64,000 bases of DNA from Morinoia aosen (lineage: Eukaryota; Arthropoda; Malacostraca; Amphipoda; Talitridae), in contig CM059575.1 in NCBI GenBank assembly GCA_030386875.1, positions 47,088,859-47,152,858 of the forward strand, written 5' to 3'. Both the position numbers and the translations under genes were made by a program. The notes under the pieces are model-generated. The model was given only the letters and a program-made list of their open reading frames with translations, was not told the DNA's origin and searched no databases. Shown piece by piece: positions 26,303 through 36,916 of the stretch; the stretch's first letter is position 1; every line of letters starts with the position of its first letter.

Positions 26303-26827
26303 GTAGCAGTGTGTTCTCCCTCAGGCTGCTTTACACTTCGGGCAGACTTTGTGGATATCGATAGACTTGTGGTATCTATGCCCGAAGTGAGTGCCTGAGG
26401 TGCAAACAAACCCGGCAGGATAAGGAAAACACAACTGGAATAGAGGCCGTATTATTATTAGGTATCGCCGACAGTGTGGCACATGATGCAAATAATTACA
26501 GGCAGGTAGTATACTAACCGAAGGCGACTTGGAGGACCGACGGTTGTCGGTGAGACGCAGCGTGCGTGACGTGCCGTAGCGGTGAGCCGTCGAGGTGGCG
26601 ATGTTGGCCGTGAGGCTACTGCTTGCTGAGCAGCCGAGACTAGTGAATGTCGGAGTCACTGCGCGGAGCGTCGCAGGAAGAAGTCTTGCATTAACTGATG
26701 CTGTGAGGAGGCTCGTTGGAAGACTCGTGTGAGCCGTTGCAGTGAGGAGGCTCGCAAGAAGACTTGTGTGAATTTCAGAGTGCATGCGAGTGCACCCTGC
26801 GAACTCTCCTGCAGCTTATCGCGCAGC
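26303..26827 (-). other. GC-rich segment, left part, split by LTR element
   Basis: A GC-rich stretch sandwiched between CCTAAC-rich repeats. Removing the LTR element (26828-34119) and one copy of the 4-bp duplication joins it to 34124-34390. On the minus strand the joined piece has a TATA-like CTATATATTG, a GC-rich transcribed-looking portion with an imperfect tandem repeat of about 38 bp (26700-26778), a donor-like CCTTCG/GTTAGT near 26517 and an acceptor-like CTATTCCAG at 26435. It looks like a promoter and first exon, but nothing proves transcription. Confidence 0.4.
26321..26434 (-). pseudogene. Possible SprT/GCNA-type zinc-ribbon exon fragment
   Basis: After an acceptor-like CTATTCCAG the frame reads YPAGFVCTSGTHFGHRYHKS, then IDIHKVCPKCKAA and a stop. 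The pattern C-x(n)-H-x-K-S-I-D-x(n)-C-P-K-C resembles the C-terminal zinc ribbon that follows the SprT metalloprotease domain in GCNA/Spartan-like proteins. One of the usual four cysteines appears to be missing and the HSKS motif is altered, so it is probably a non-functional copy. No protease domain is nearby. The assignment rests on recall of the motif only. Confidence 0.4.
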
Positions 26828-29763
26828 TGTCGTGTTTTTATATTTTTCCACCGATGCCACATTATTCGTTGGCCAATTTCTAAGAGGCAGTTCTTTTCTT
26901 TTATTATTCATCGTTATTTTCTCGTTGCTTTCATTTTCTTTTGATAATGGTCGAGACAGAAGGTCTCAATTATTCTATTTTGTTGATAATAAAGATCGAA
27001 ATAGACTGAGACTTTTCAGTGTCTTTTAATTTTATTGTTGATATTATTAGCAAATCAATTAGGGCCTGTTTGGGATGAATAAGGAGAGATTCATAATGTT
27101 ATTTAATAATAAAATGGCGACGTCTTTCAATTAGTAGAGGATGACATATTCGGAAAGTAAAATGACACACGATGTACATAGCGTAATAAAGAATCTAAAT
27201 GACGATGATGTTATTAAATCTCGGAAATTACTCCAATCTATCGGATGACATAATTATAGGAATTCGCATCATGACTTTAAATGAGCGGGATAAATCTTAT
27301 TACTTGATCAATTTATGAACATAGATCATTAATCCATTGACAATTCTGATGCGCACATATTGCGTGAAGTGATGCCTCGTCACTAATTACTTAGCAGAGA
27401 AACATAGAACGCCTAATACATCGAACGAAATAACTCTACACCTATACATGAAGCTACGTCAGGGCATTGACGAGAAAATGGATGAACATCGGGGAGATAC
27501 TTAGCTCAGTCCTGAGGAGCGCTTAAGCCCATATGAGACGGTGGCAAGGAGTGTGAACATTTGCGAGCGGCATCGCTAGCTCCTCCCATTTCCTCTCTTT
27601 CTGTCGCAACTCTGCTCTCTGTGGCCGTGTTCGACGTTACACAAGTGTCGAAATTCGTGATCGCTCTCTGCACGATACGGCGAACATGCACGCCGACGCT
27701 GTCTCAGTAGCCAGCCAGGCTTCGTATGAGAAGGATGTTTGTGATTAGTTGTCCTTTCCCTTCACCTCCGCCGCTGGCGGACTGGTGCAGGCGGTCGCCC
27801 ACATTATTTATAGAAATTCTAAGAACACACCCATGTCTATGTAGAGAGATAAGTAGCGAGTATAGAGATAGATCTCTACGAAAAGTAGCACTAAACAACA
27901 TCTTTAAAGAAATGAAGCCAGAGAATGAATTAACTCCAGAGTAAATAAATAAATACACTTCAGTCGCAGTTCAGGCAAGAGAACAAAACTAAAAAGATTC
28001 CCAGAAATCAGGTACAGGAACTGACGAAATGGTATTCCCAAATTGCGATTCCCATTTCCAATAGTATTCCCATTTTTAGACGAAGGTGACATTCATTGCG
28101 CCTCTTCTTCGTCATTGTATGAAATACTTCATTCTCAGCCCAATGTAGGTAAGAAATTAATTCTTCCACATGTATTATTTCTTCTCTTGTTTCCTGCATA
28201 AAAATTACTATTAGGATTTTTTTTTCAGAAGATCGAAATCACAGTTACATTATGCAGAAGTAAAATATGACGGAAACTAGCATGTTTCACGCTATTTGTA
28301 CTTTTTCAGGAGAGTAAGTGTTCTACTATAAATTTATACTATGCCGCTATGTACAAATTTTCAATTCGTTTCTCTAATACTCATTTTTATTATTGTTCAA
28401 AATACAATCAGTACAGTGTTAAAGTTTGTATGTCAGCCTGATGACTAAACCAAGCATTAAATAGTCGAACTAAATATATAAAATGTCGTGATAGTCATTT
28501 CTTCACTTACATCAGAGCTATTTTAATGTACGATGCAGTATTATTTAAGATGGTACCTGCTCTTAAAATAAGAGTTATTTGTACCAATGCACATGCTGCA
28601 ATTGTGTGTGCAAGTGCCTCAGTATTACCAGTATTGGATGTTTTTCATATTTACGACAATCAATCTGCATTCCACCGTGCAAAAATACTTTAATTGCAAT
28701 TAAGCGTAGTTGCATTCACGGACGCCACGCATTCCACACTAGTTGTTAATCATATACATGACGTAGATATTGAGCCATATTAATTTCATAATTCTTTTCT
28801 AAATGGTATATATATTGTGCTGGTATCAGAACCCCTAAAATAATATCAATGCATTTAATTACCCATGTTTTAATTTTGAATTTCTGTGAATTAACCGTCG
28901 AAAACGAACATGACTTGAAAGACATGTATTGGTGAATAAAATTATGAAAACAAATCCAGCTTCCGATTTCCGTGCGCTACTGCGCGCCGTGTCTGTGGCC
29001 GGCCAACACCGTCTCGTGTAATAACATTGCAGTGTGTTGGTGACGGCGGCCGCCATGACTTCGTAGAAGAGAGCGCATCTCTCGCACCCATGAGTGCCAC
29101 TTCTTGCCACCGTCTCATACGGGCTTTAGTTAGTCTATGCACGACTGTAATCGATAATCGGAACCCTCACTCCTCTGGCGAGACTGCCAGAGAGAGCGAG
29201 GTTGACACGTCTTACACAGTTGGAGGCAACCCCTATAATGCCGCTTGCGCTTACCAGCCCAGAGCAGCTTGCGCGTCTCCGTCACGAGTGAGAACAAACC
29301 TGTTCTTCATCTCAAAGCTTTACGTTAACATATCATAGGAGATAGCAAGTGTTGCGAGATAGTCAAAATGGATTAAGATTTATAATTAATAAACAAGGAA
29401 TTTATGTAGAATGAATAAGATTTTAGGTCTCTAAGGAAGGAGTTGAAATATACGAAGAGAAATATGGAGGTATTAGGAAACGATGCCTGTACACGTGGAA
29501 GACGCAGAGCAGAGGGCACGAAGCACGATGGTGGTGTTCGTAGAGGGGATGAGGTTACTCGCTGGTTGATTTCAAGTGATGCTTCGATGTAACGGTTGGT
29601 GACGCCTTGGTGTAGGTCGTAGATATCGGAAATGCTGTGCTTATTGACGAGAATATATTATCCAATGACGGATCTTTTTAGAAGATGGTTGTTTGGCCGC
29701 ACAACTCTTCTTTTTAACGTTTATTTGAACACGGCGAAGTTCAGTTACAGTAGAAATATAACA
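26828..29763 (-). repeat. Left LTR (3' LTR of the element), interrupted
   Basis: It matches 32789-34119 at both ends but is split at a TTA by a 1600-bp transposon (27526-29125). Without the insert it is about 1333 bp. Confidence 0.85.
27526..29125. mobile_element. 1600-bp TIR DNA transposon (Harbinger-like, non-autonomous)
   Basis: The ends are inverted repeats of at least 28 bp. Left: AGCCCATATGAGACGGTGGC AAGGAGTG. Right, reversed: AGCCCGTATGAGACGGTGGC AAGAAGTG. That is two differences. It is bracketed by TTA on both sides (27523-27525 and 29126-29128), and the sister LTR has the unoccupied site with a single TTA. A 3-bp TWA duplication is typical of the PIF/Harbinger superfamily. No transposase frame is present. 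Confidence 0.85.
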
Positions 29764-29773
29764 ATCCTCCCCG
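29764..29773 (-). promoter_or_regulatory. Polypurine tract
   Basis: CGGGGAGGAT directly abuts TGTTATAT, the start of the minus-strand 3' LTR. This is the position and composition expected for plus-strand priming, and it fixes the orientation of the element. Confidence 0.75.
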
Positions 29774-29776
29774 ACG

Positions 29777-29974
29777 TCATTTCTTTGTATCAAGCTCCCG
29801 CTTGATTTTATCCTTCTTCTTAACCTCTACGCGTGCGACTACTACGTTCGAAGATATGTAGTTCCGAGAAGACAGATACGGAGCATGACGACGTAGTTTG
29901 CATTCACAGGGACGCGCTGAAACGAGGCACCACATGAAGACATCCGAGTAGTTGTCCTTCGGCAGAACCTGATC
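29777..29974 (-). CDS. 65-codon open frame at 3' end of the LTR element interior
   Basis: This frame has no ATG. It runs from a TAG to a TGA that lies just before the polypurine tract, and it ends in a lysine-rich tail (EVKKKDKIKRELDTKK). Its position matches the C-terminus of a retroelement polyprotein or accessory protein, but no domain is recognisable. It may be a remnant. Confidence 0.3.
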   Translation of the reverse strand, partial: DQVLPKDNYSDVFMWCLVSARPCECKLRRHAPYLSSRNYISSNVVVARVEVKKKDKIKRELDTKK

Positions 29975-30591
29975 CTAACAACAGATATCAGTAACCTCCC
30001 ACGCCGTCGTGACCACCACATGCAGCAGTCGTGAAGTTGAAGAACTTCTGGGAATAAATCCCTTTTCAATTTACCCTATAGTCGCATAAAGACAAAGGGG
30101 CTCCCATTACCATTTTCTCTTGCAGAAGAATACTCCGAGTTAAAGAACTCCACGGGGTTATAGACAGAAGGTGGACGTCTTCCTTTAATACTGGATATCG
30201 TCATCTTTTGCATCATCAGTGATGATGGAAACGCTGCCGTACCATTGGTCGTCTCGTCATTAAATGCAGCACATCGTCGCTCTATTTTCTTCTCCGTCTT
30301 ATCCTCCATCGTTGGTGCTTGCCGGAATTGCATCACGTCGTGCGCCAAACAGCTGTTCCTCTGAATGAGGCATTGTTGTACGCGAGGGTTCCAGCTGCGA
30401 TGCTCGCTCTCGTACCTCAGCACTGTGCCTGTATTGTGTTCAGCGCATGTACGTCACAGAGTGCATCCATGTCGCAGCCGTCACGCCAAGATCACGTCCA
30501 AGATGTACGCAGTGCACGCACATAGATGCGTATGCGAAGCGAGTGTGCGCAGGCGCTGGCGTGTTGTCTTCCGCGGCCTAGCCGTGACGCT

Positions 30592-30641
30592 CGCTGCTGC
30601 CGCTGCCGCTGCTGCTGCTGCTGTCGCTGCTGCTGCTGCCT
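30592..30641. repeat. Imperfect (GCT)n trinucleotide run
   Basis: GCTGCTGCCGCTGCCGCTGC-type sequence of about 50 bases inside the LTR element interior. The polyalanine or polyglutamine frames over it are products of the repeat. Confidence 0.85.
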
Positions 30642-32770
30642 CGCATGCCTGACGCTCGCTGCATCTGTCGCCCGGGCTGTACGTCCAGCCCCGAACACAG
30701 ATGTGCACGTGTGTCGTTGGTCTGTGGTGTATGGACGTGCGGGCGCTCTGCACAGGCAATGGCCCTCTGTGCAGCGGTGTTCTTGTGAAGACTGTAGTCG
30801 ATTCTCACGTCCCCAGCAGCATGTGACTGAAAGTTCGATGACGGTTATTTGCTGATTTTATAAATCCATAATTTTTACTCCTCTTCCTCTGCAGGCGTTC
30901 ACAACACGCGTCAACACTCATTTCACCCATCAGTAACTTCACGTTTACAGGAAGGACACACTCTAACCTACTTTTTATTCTTATTCGATATGTGACACCA
31001 CAATGGTAATGATGATCCGCAGAAAGGGAGAACACAATATTTTCTAATAACGCATTAATATTGAATTTCAAAATGAATGAGCTGTACGTCTTTCGGATTA
31101 GAATCGAATTCATTTATATTTATAGTTATTTTTTATACTCTTCGTTATGAAATTTCAGTTTGCTAGCACTGAAAGATTATTAACTAATTCACAATTTACG
31201 CGACATATTCTTTACAAAGAAACAATTATCCAGACATGAATGAATTACATTTCAACATTTAATTCGTGGTCGTAATTAGTTATTTGTCGACAATGAGGTA
31301 TAAGTGAGTTAGAATGACAAATAAAATTCATTATCACGTTATCTCGCAAAATACATTCAAACCTCCCGCTAAAATATCCTAAATATCGAGTATCATATTT
31401 GAATTTCAAAGGCTGCCATGTTGTTACATGTTCCATGTGGCTAGAGAGTGGGCCATGTGCAGTAACGTAGCAGAGCGGTAGTGTGGCTTGGGGTTAGGAA
31501 TGTCAGTAAGACGTCTAAGGACCAGGCAAGCGACCGAGTTTATAAACAAGGCTCCGGCTAGGCGGCTCCCACCACACCTCGCAGCTAGACCTCAGCTTTC
31601 TCAATACCATACATCTCACAAGGGAACATACACGCACAACAATCTTCTTAAAATGGTTAATTCACATGATGAAACATAGCGTTGAAATTTAGAATTGAAT
31701 ATGAGAATAAATTTATCAAAAGATTACAATATTTGGATCTGATTATTATATTTTTTTATGTATTATTAATTCACGAGTGCACGTAATGCATGTAACATTG
31801 TTAGTCTGCAGAAAATATCTTACTGAATGAAATTTCTTTTAAATGAGCCTCCTTTGACGTATACGAATATAAAGAAAATTTTTAATAAGCAGTTTAATTG
31901 AAAGTTTTCAATTATAAAAATAAATGTTTAGGAGATTTTTCAATTAAATTCTAATGATGTTAATTTTACAAGTTTAGTTTTTGAACTTTTAAGATTCCAA
32001 ACGAGAAGCTAAGATGACAGAGTATGAACGTTCCACGTAACAGAAATTTGAACTCAGGCCGGTGCCATCAAGAGTGCGGTGCGGTCGCCAACGCCTTCCT
32101 TTACCGAAAACAAAATGGCGCCGAAAGGTTCATGGTGGATAGAAGAATTTCCACAGCATCCAACTCGAATTAATAATTCTCACACAGAAACTCTGTGCCC
32201 CAATAAATCGAATGACGCTTGATCTTAAATTTTTGAATCATTTGGAAATAACTGTTTCGCACATGGGACATTTTCAAATACACGAACAATCAACACAAAA
32301 TGACATAATGAAATATGGAATTGAGAATAGATTATTAATTGGGATGAAAACATGATTAGAAATGGCAAACCTGAGGCATAATTATTGAGAGAAATTAATA
32401 AATCAAACAGAAAGCATGATTAGACATATGAATAAATTTAGAGTAAACAAACACAATAAATGAAATGTAAATCGGTTCACGATAGAAATAAAATGGCAAA
32501 ATATTAGTAAATGAGCACATTAAAATTAGAAACAATTTAAATGCAAACGGGATACAATGACATAGATGGTTAAACACCCTGAAACAATGATAATGATAAT
32601 CATTCATTACAATTTAAGTCATCCGTTACTATCTGAATTTGCGTCTGGCCGATCAAATGCAAAATTTTTATGAAATATTTGAAGCAGATTTGGAATAATT
32701 AGAAATGGTTTTTGGAATTTTGGTAACGTGACGAGTATTTCAAGCGGTCTCTTACGGAGACGAAAGATCC

Positions 32771-32786
32771 ATCACCGCTGTCTCCA
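32771..32786 (-). promoter_or_regulatory. Putative primer-binding site
   Basis: Two bases inside the minus-strand 5' LTR, the sequence TGGAGACAGCGGTGAT starts with the TGG expected for pairing with a tRNA CCA end. I cannot assign the tRNA from memory. Confidence 0.55.
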
Positions 32787-32788
32787 TT

Positions 32789-34119
32789 TGTCGTGTTTTT
32801 ATATTTTTCCACCGATGCCACATTATTCGTTGGCCAATTTCTAAGAGGCAGTTCTTTTCTTTTATTATTCATCGTTATTTTCTCGTTGCTTTCATTTTCT
32901 TTTGATAATGGTCGAGACAGAAGGTCTAAATTATTCTATTTTGTTGATAATAAAGATCGAAATAGACTGAGACTTTTCAGTGTCCTTTACTTTTAATGTT
33001 GATATTATTAGCAAATCAATTAGGGCCTTGTTGGGATAAATAAGGAGAGATTCATAATGTTATTTATTAATAAAATGGCGACGTCTTTCAATTAGTAGAG
33101 GATGACATATTCGGAAAGTAAAATGACACACGATGTACATAGCGTAATAAGAACCTAAATGACGATGATGTTATTAAATCTCGGAAATTACTCCAATCTA
33201 TCGGATGACATAATTATAGGAATTCGCATCATGACTTTAAATGAGCGGGATAAATCTTATTACTTGATCAATTTATGAACATAGATCATTAATCCATTGA
33301 CAATTCTGATGCGCACATATTGCGTGAAGTGATGCCTCGTCACAAATTACTTAGCAGAGAAACAAAGAACGCCTAATACATCGAACGAAATAACTCTACA
33401 CCTATACATGAAGCTACGTCAGGGCATTGACGAGAAAATGGATGAACATCGGGGAGATACTTAGCTCAGTCCTGAGGAGAGCTTAGTTAGTCTATGCACG
33501 ACTGTAATCGATAATCGGAACCCTCACTCCTCTGGCGAGACTGCCCGAGAGAGCGAGGTTGACACGTCTTACACAGGTGGAGGCAACCCCTATAATGCCG
33601 CTTGCGCTCACCAGCCCAGAGCAGCTTGCGCGTCTACGTCACGAGTGAGAACAAACCTGTTTTTATCTCAAAGCTTTACGTTAATATATCATAGAAGATA
33701 GCAAGTGTTGCGAGATAGTCAAAATGGATTAAGATTTATAATTAATAAACAAGTAATTTATGTCGAATGAATAAGATTCTAGGTCTCTAAGGAAGGAGTT
33801 GAAATATACAAAGAGAAATATGGAGGTATTAGGAAACGATGCCTGTACACGTGGAAGACGCAGAGCAGAGGGCACGAAGCACGATGGTGGTGTTCGTAGA
33901 GGGGATGAGGTTACTCGCTGGTTGATTTCAAGTGATGCTTCGATGTAACGGTTGGTGACGCCTTGGTGTAGGTCGTAGATATCGGAAATGCTGTGCTTAT
34001 TGACGAGAATATATTATCCAATGACGGATCTTTTTAGAAGATGGTTGTTTGGCCGCACAACTCCTCTTTTTAACGTTTATTTGAACACGGCGAAGGTCAG
34101 TTACAGTAGAAATATAACA
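32789..34119 (-). repeat. Right LTR (5' LTR of the element), uninterrupted
   Basis: This 1331-bp copy shows the empty site AGCTTAGTTAG at 33481-33490, where the left LTR carries the inserted transposon. The part from 32995 to the end is copied again in the downstream tandem duplication. Confidence 0.85.
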
Positions 34120-34123
34120 CAGC

Positions 34124-34390
34124 TCAATATATAGGGCTGGCGACTACCTCACTGAACCGAGCTAGCCCTCTGGTTAGTGGACTCGCGGTGCCGGGTTGTT
34201 TCTGTCTGTGCCGTGCTAAACGTACGTGGGTGTATTCAGATGTTGCCTGGCTACTGGGAGCGCGCAGCTTGTAGAGGCTCGGTTCGGCACCCCAGCGCCA
34301 GCCTCGAGCGCTGATTGGTCGTTCAGTGAGAGCGCTTCGAGGCAGTGGGGTGGCGCTTGTGTGCTTGTGTGATGGTGAGTGCGTACAGCT
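34124..34390 (-). other. GC-rich segment, right part, split by LTR element
   Basis: Continuation of 26303-26827 across the LTR insertion. On the minus strand it ends in a TATA-like CTATATATTG next to the insertion site. It is repeated at 38046-38312 in the tandem duplication. Frames through it (MVVPPSCTHSPSHKH...) have no recognisable domain. Confidence 0.4.
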
Positions 34391-34565
34391 AGGTGGAACC
34401 ACCACAAGGTATTTTCACCCGTGAAAAAATTCAATCAACATTTCCTAACAAATTCTAACATAATATATTCAAACCTATACCCATCCCAACATAATAAATT
34501 GTAACATATACTCATCCTAATATAACATATACTAACCTATCCTGTCTTTTCCTAACCTATCCTAT
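34391..34565. repeat. CCTAAC-rich repeat (with copy at 38313-38487)
   Basis: It resumes with CCCGTGAAAAAATTCAATCA and CCTAACAAATTCTAAC words, matching the units at 25905-26302. This shows that the GC-rich segment lies within one repeat unit. It is followed by a CT-rich run (34628-34680). Confidence 0.7.
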
Positions 34566-34689
34566 CCTAACAAATTGAAAAAATAAAAAAATCAAACGAA
34601 TTAAAAAAATTAAACAATTTTCATCGCTCTCTTCCCTCTTCCTTTCTTCTCACCCTCACCCTCACTCTCTCTCTCCCTCTAATGTAACG

Positions 34690-36916
34690 CGACCCGAAGC
34701 GGGCCAACCCGTATCATAGATACCGCAAGGATGTTGAAGGGCGTGACGCACAGGTTAGCGTATTAATACATAGTTAGGCCGAATGAATCATTTTCCAAAG
34801 TTTACTCGGAACTGTGATTCCGTAAAATTAACGAAAAATCTCTTCCGAAGAAAAATATTTCATGAAGATGAATTCCTTAGGTCGAAATTGACACTAATCC
34901 TGCATGATTCCCGATTATTGAGAGTCTCCGAAAAACTAAATTTGAAACCTGTGCGATGAAACTATAAGAACTCTTATACTCAAACCAGTGAAGGTTTCCG
35001 TGTGAAACACAGGCTATCCAAATCGATAGTTCACTCTAAGAGCCGAATAATCCGAAACTGACATCTGACTCTCCTAATCAGTTCCCATTGAAAATTTGAT
35101 ATTCTTGAGTATATCTCTGACATACTTGATAGTAGTGGAGTATGAGGCTCATCGCGGTTTATTAGCAATGTGTAGCAACCCACCGTATATGGTGAAATTC
35201 TCTAATATTGGGCAATGTATTGACATGAATGGCAACGTGAAGGGGGCATCGTTGTTGATGTGCAGCGGCACATTAAATAACATGTTCACTCTGACCCATC
35301 AAAAGATTGGTTCTAACGTCGATTTTTAGCGTGAGGCACAACTTTAACGAAGAGCTAGCGTACAATTAAGTCTCATATACAAATGCTTGTGAGTGAAATG
35401 ATTATTTTCTATGCGCGGGCTCCTAAGTAAGATATACTCTAAAATATGTTTTAGAATTATCCTCCGTTCAACGTTCAAGAATCATCATACAACTTTAATG
35501 GAAATTTGAATATGTTTCGAAAGGGATGTTTACTTTTTTGAATTTATCTTACGGAGTAAATAAAGACTGAAACTATTTGTGGGAAATAAATATCTCTGTT
35601 TGAAATGTCTTAATGTATTATTGCAATATATAATTTTTTATATTAAAATGCTCTGTTTAGTGATTACCTAAATGTTATCATCCTATGATTCGAGAATGCT
35701 AAGGGGCACGTCAACCAAGATGATGGCGCAGGATAAGCATTCTACTTGGTACACTGCCTTACTTTTGATAGGATCTTACCAAACACCGCTTTGAACTCTC
35801 AATGTGATCACTCATCCATTTCTATCCGGTAAGGCGCAGAAAATTGTTTACAAAAGTTTTGAAAGATAAAGATGTCATACCTAAGTACTCAGCATGTTCG
35901 TAAGAAATGCACAATGCGTTTGACACTGATGTTTCTATGTAATAATATGTTGAATAGAACTTTTATCGTTGAACCCATGTACGATTCAAGCTGGGAAAAA
36001 TTTGAGTTGGTAAACGTCTTTGCTTTCGCGAAAACCAAGTTAAAGTTCGTAGTCGACATATGCGTAAATTTACGCAGTAATACTCGCGCAGCGCACTTCA
36101 GCACATCAGCGTAGGCGTAGGGCACGAGTTGCGGCATCTCTGATGTTAGCGAGGCTGCCGCAAGGCTACACAAAACTGCATCGCTCCGGGCAGGATATTT
36201 GGACAAAACACGACACCTGTGATCATATAGACTTTGTTGCGCAGCCACTGCCTCGTACCGGCGTAGCTAGCCTCAGGAATAATATTGTCGGCAGCCGGTT
36301 ACGTTCACGGCTGCGATTTTTAATGGAGTACTGACATTAAGCAAAGGGACTTGCAACACTAAAAACCCAGGAAAAGTTCATTTGAATTTAGTGCGTTAGT
36401 TATTTCTTTTATCAAGACCGCCAAAATGTGAACTAAACTTTTAACCAGACTAAAGTTTGGAGTGTCGATCGCATTTGAAATTGGCTAATGTTTCAAATTT
36501 GCAGAAATCATTTTTCGCGTGTTATGAGAAGGCCAAATAATATTCCTAAGCCACAGCCTGATCTGAAAAAATCAGCATACAAGTCGTTTGACTTATCAAT
36601 ATGGTTTGCCTGATGACGTAGAAATTTATAGTTTTCAATATTTTGCAGAGTAAACGCTGTCATACCATTTAAAAATAAAGTAAGTTAAATTTGAGGAATG
36701 TATGACATCTTACATACCATTTCATGTCTCGACAGTAACCACCTCTTTAACAATAATAACTTTAAAAAGTTTTGTAATCCTAAGCATGATTAAATTATGT
36801 GAATTTGACACATGTTATTTAGCTTCATTTAGCGAATAGAAACAAGTCAAACAATAACTGCAATGCGTTGTGATACATATACCATAGTGCACTGCACTTC
36901 TCGATGTACAGACTTT
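34690..36916. other. Flank inside duplication unit 1, no recognisable gene
   Basis: AT-rich unique-looking DNA, duplicated at 38611-40837. Small frames at 35096-35329 and 35872-36248 recur unchanged in the second copy only because the DNA is nearly identical. They show no domains or splice-site structure. Confidence 0.5.

Larger units (their letters stand above)
29764..32788 (-). other. Internal region of the LTR element
   Basis: About 3.0 kb. The part near 30300-30800 is GC-rich with a trinucleotide run. The remainder is AT-rich. I cannot recognise protease, reverse transcriptase, RNase H or integrase motifs in any frame. Confidence 0.6.
26828..34119 (-). mobile_element. Non-autonomous LTR retrotransposon, complete, minus orientation
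   Basis: Two long terminal repeats in the same orientation begin TG and end CA on the minus strand (TGTTATAT...CACGACA). They are flanked by a 4-bp target duplication CAGC (26824-26827 and 34120-34123). Inside the minus-strand 5' LTR is a primer-binding-like TGGAGACAGCGGTGAT, and just before the 3' LTR is a polypurine tract GGGGAGGA. The roughly 3-kb internal region (29764-32788) has no gag or pol that I can recognise, so movement would have depended on enzymes from another element. A 4-bp duplication fits Ty3/gypsy-type integration. The two LTRs differ by about two dozen changes (about 2%). Confidence 0.85.
32995..36916. repeat. Tandem duplication, unit 1 (about 3.92 kb)
   Basis: The unit contains the right LTR minus its first ~206 bases, and then 2.8 kb of flanking DNA. 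It recurs immediately as 36917-40837. The two units differ at about nine positions seen by eye (for example one missing base near 38885 and T/C changes near 35944 and 36040). The junction has the short overlap ACTTT shared with both outer boundaries. Confidence 0.95.

Noticed and set aside
30365-30855. Alanine-, cysteine- or glutamine-rich frames near 30.6 kb
   Set aside because: Produced by the imperfect GCT run inside the LTR element.
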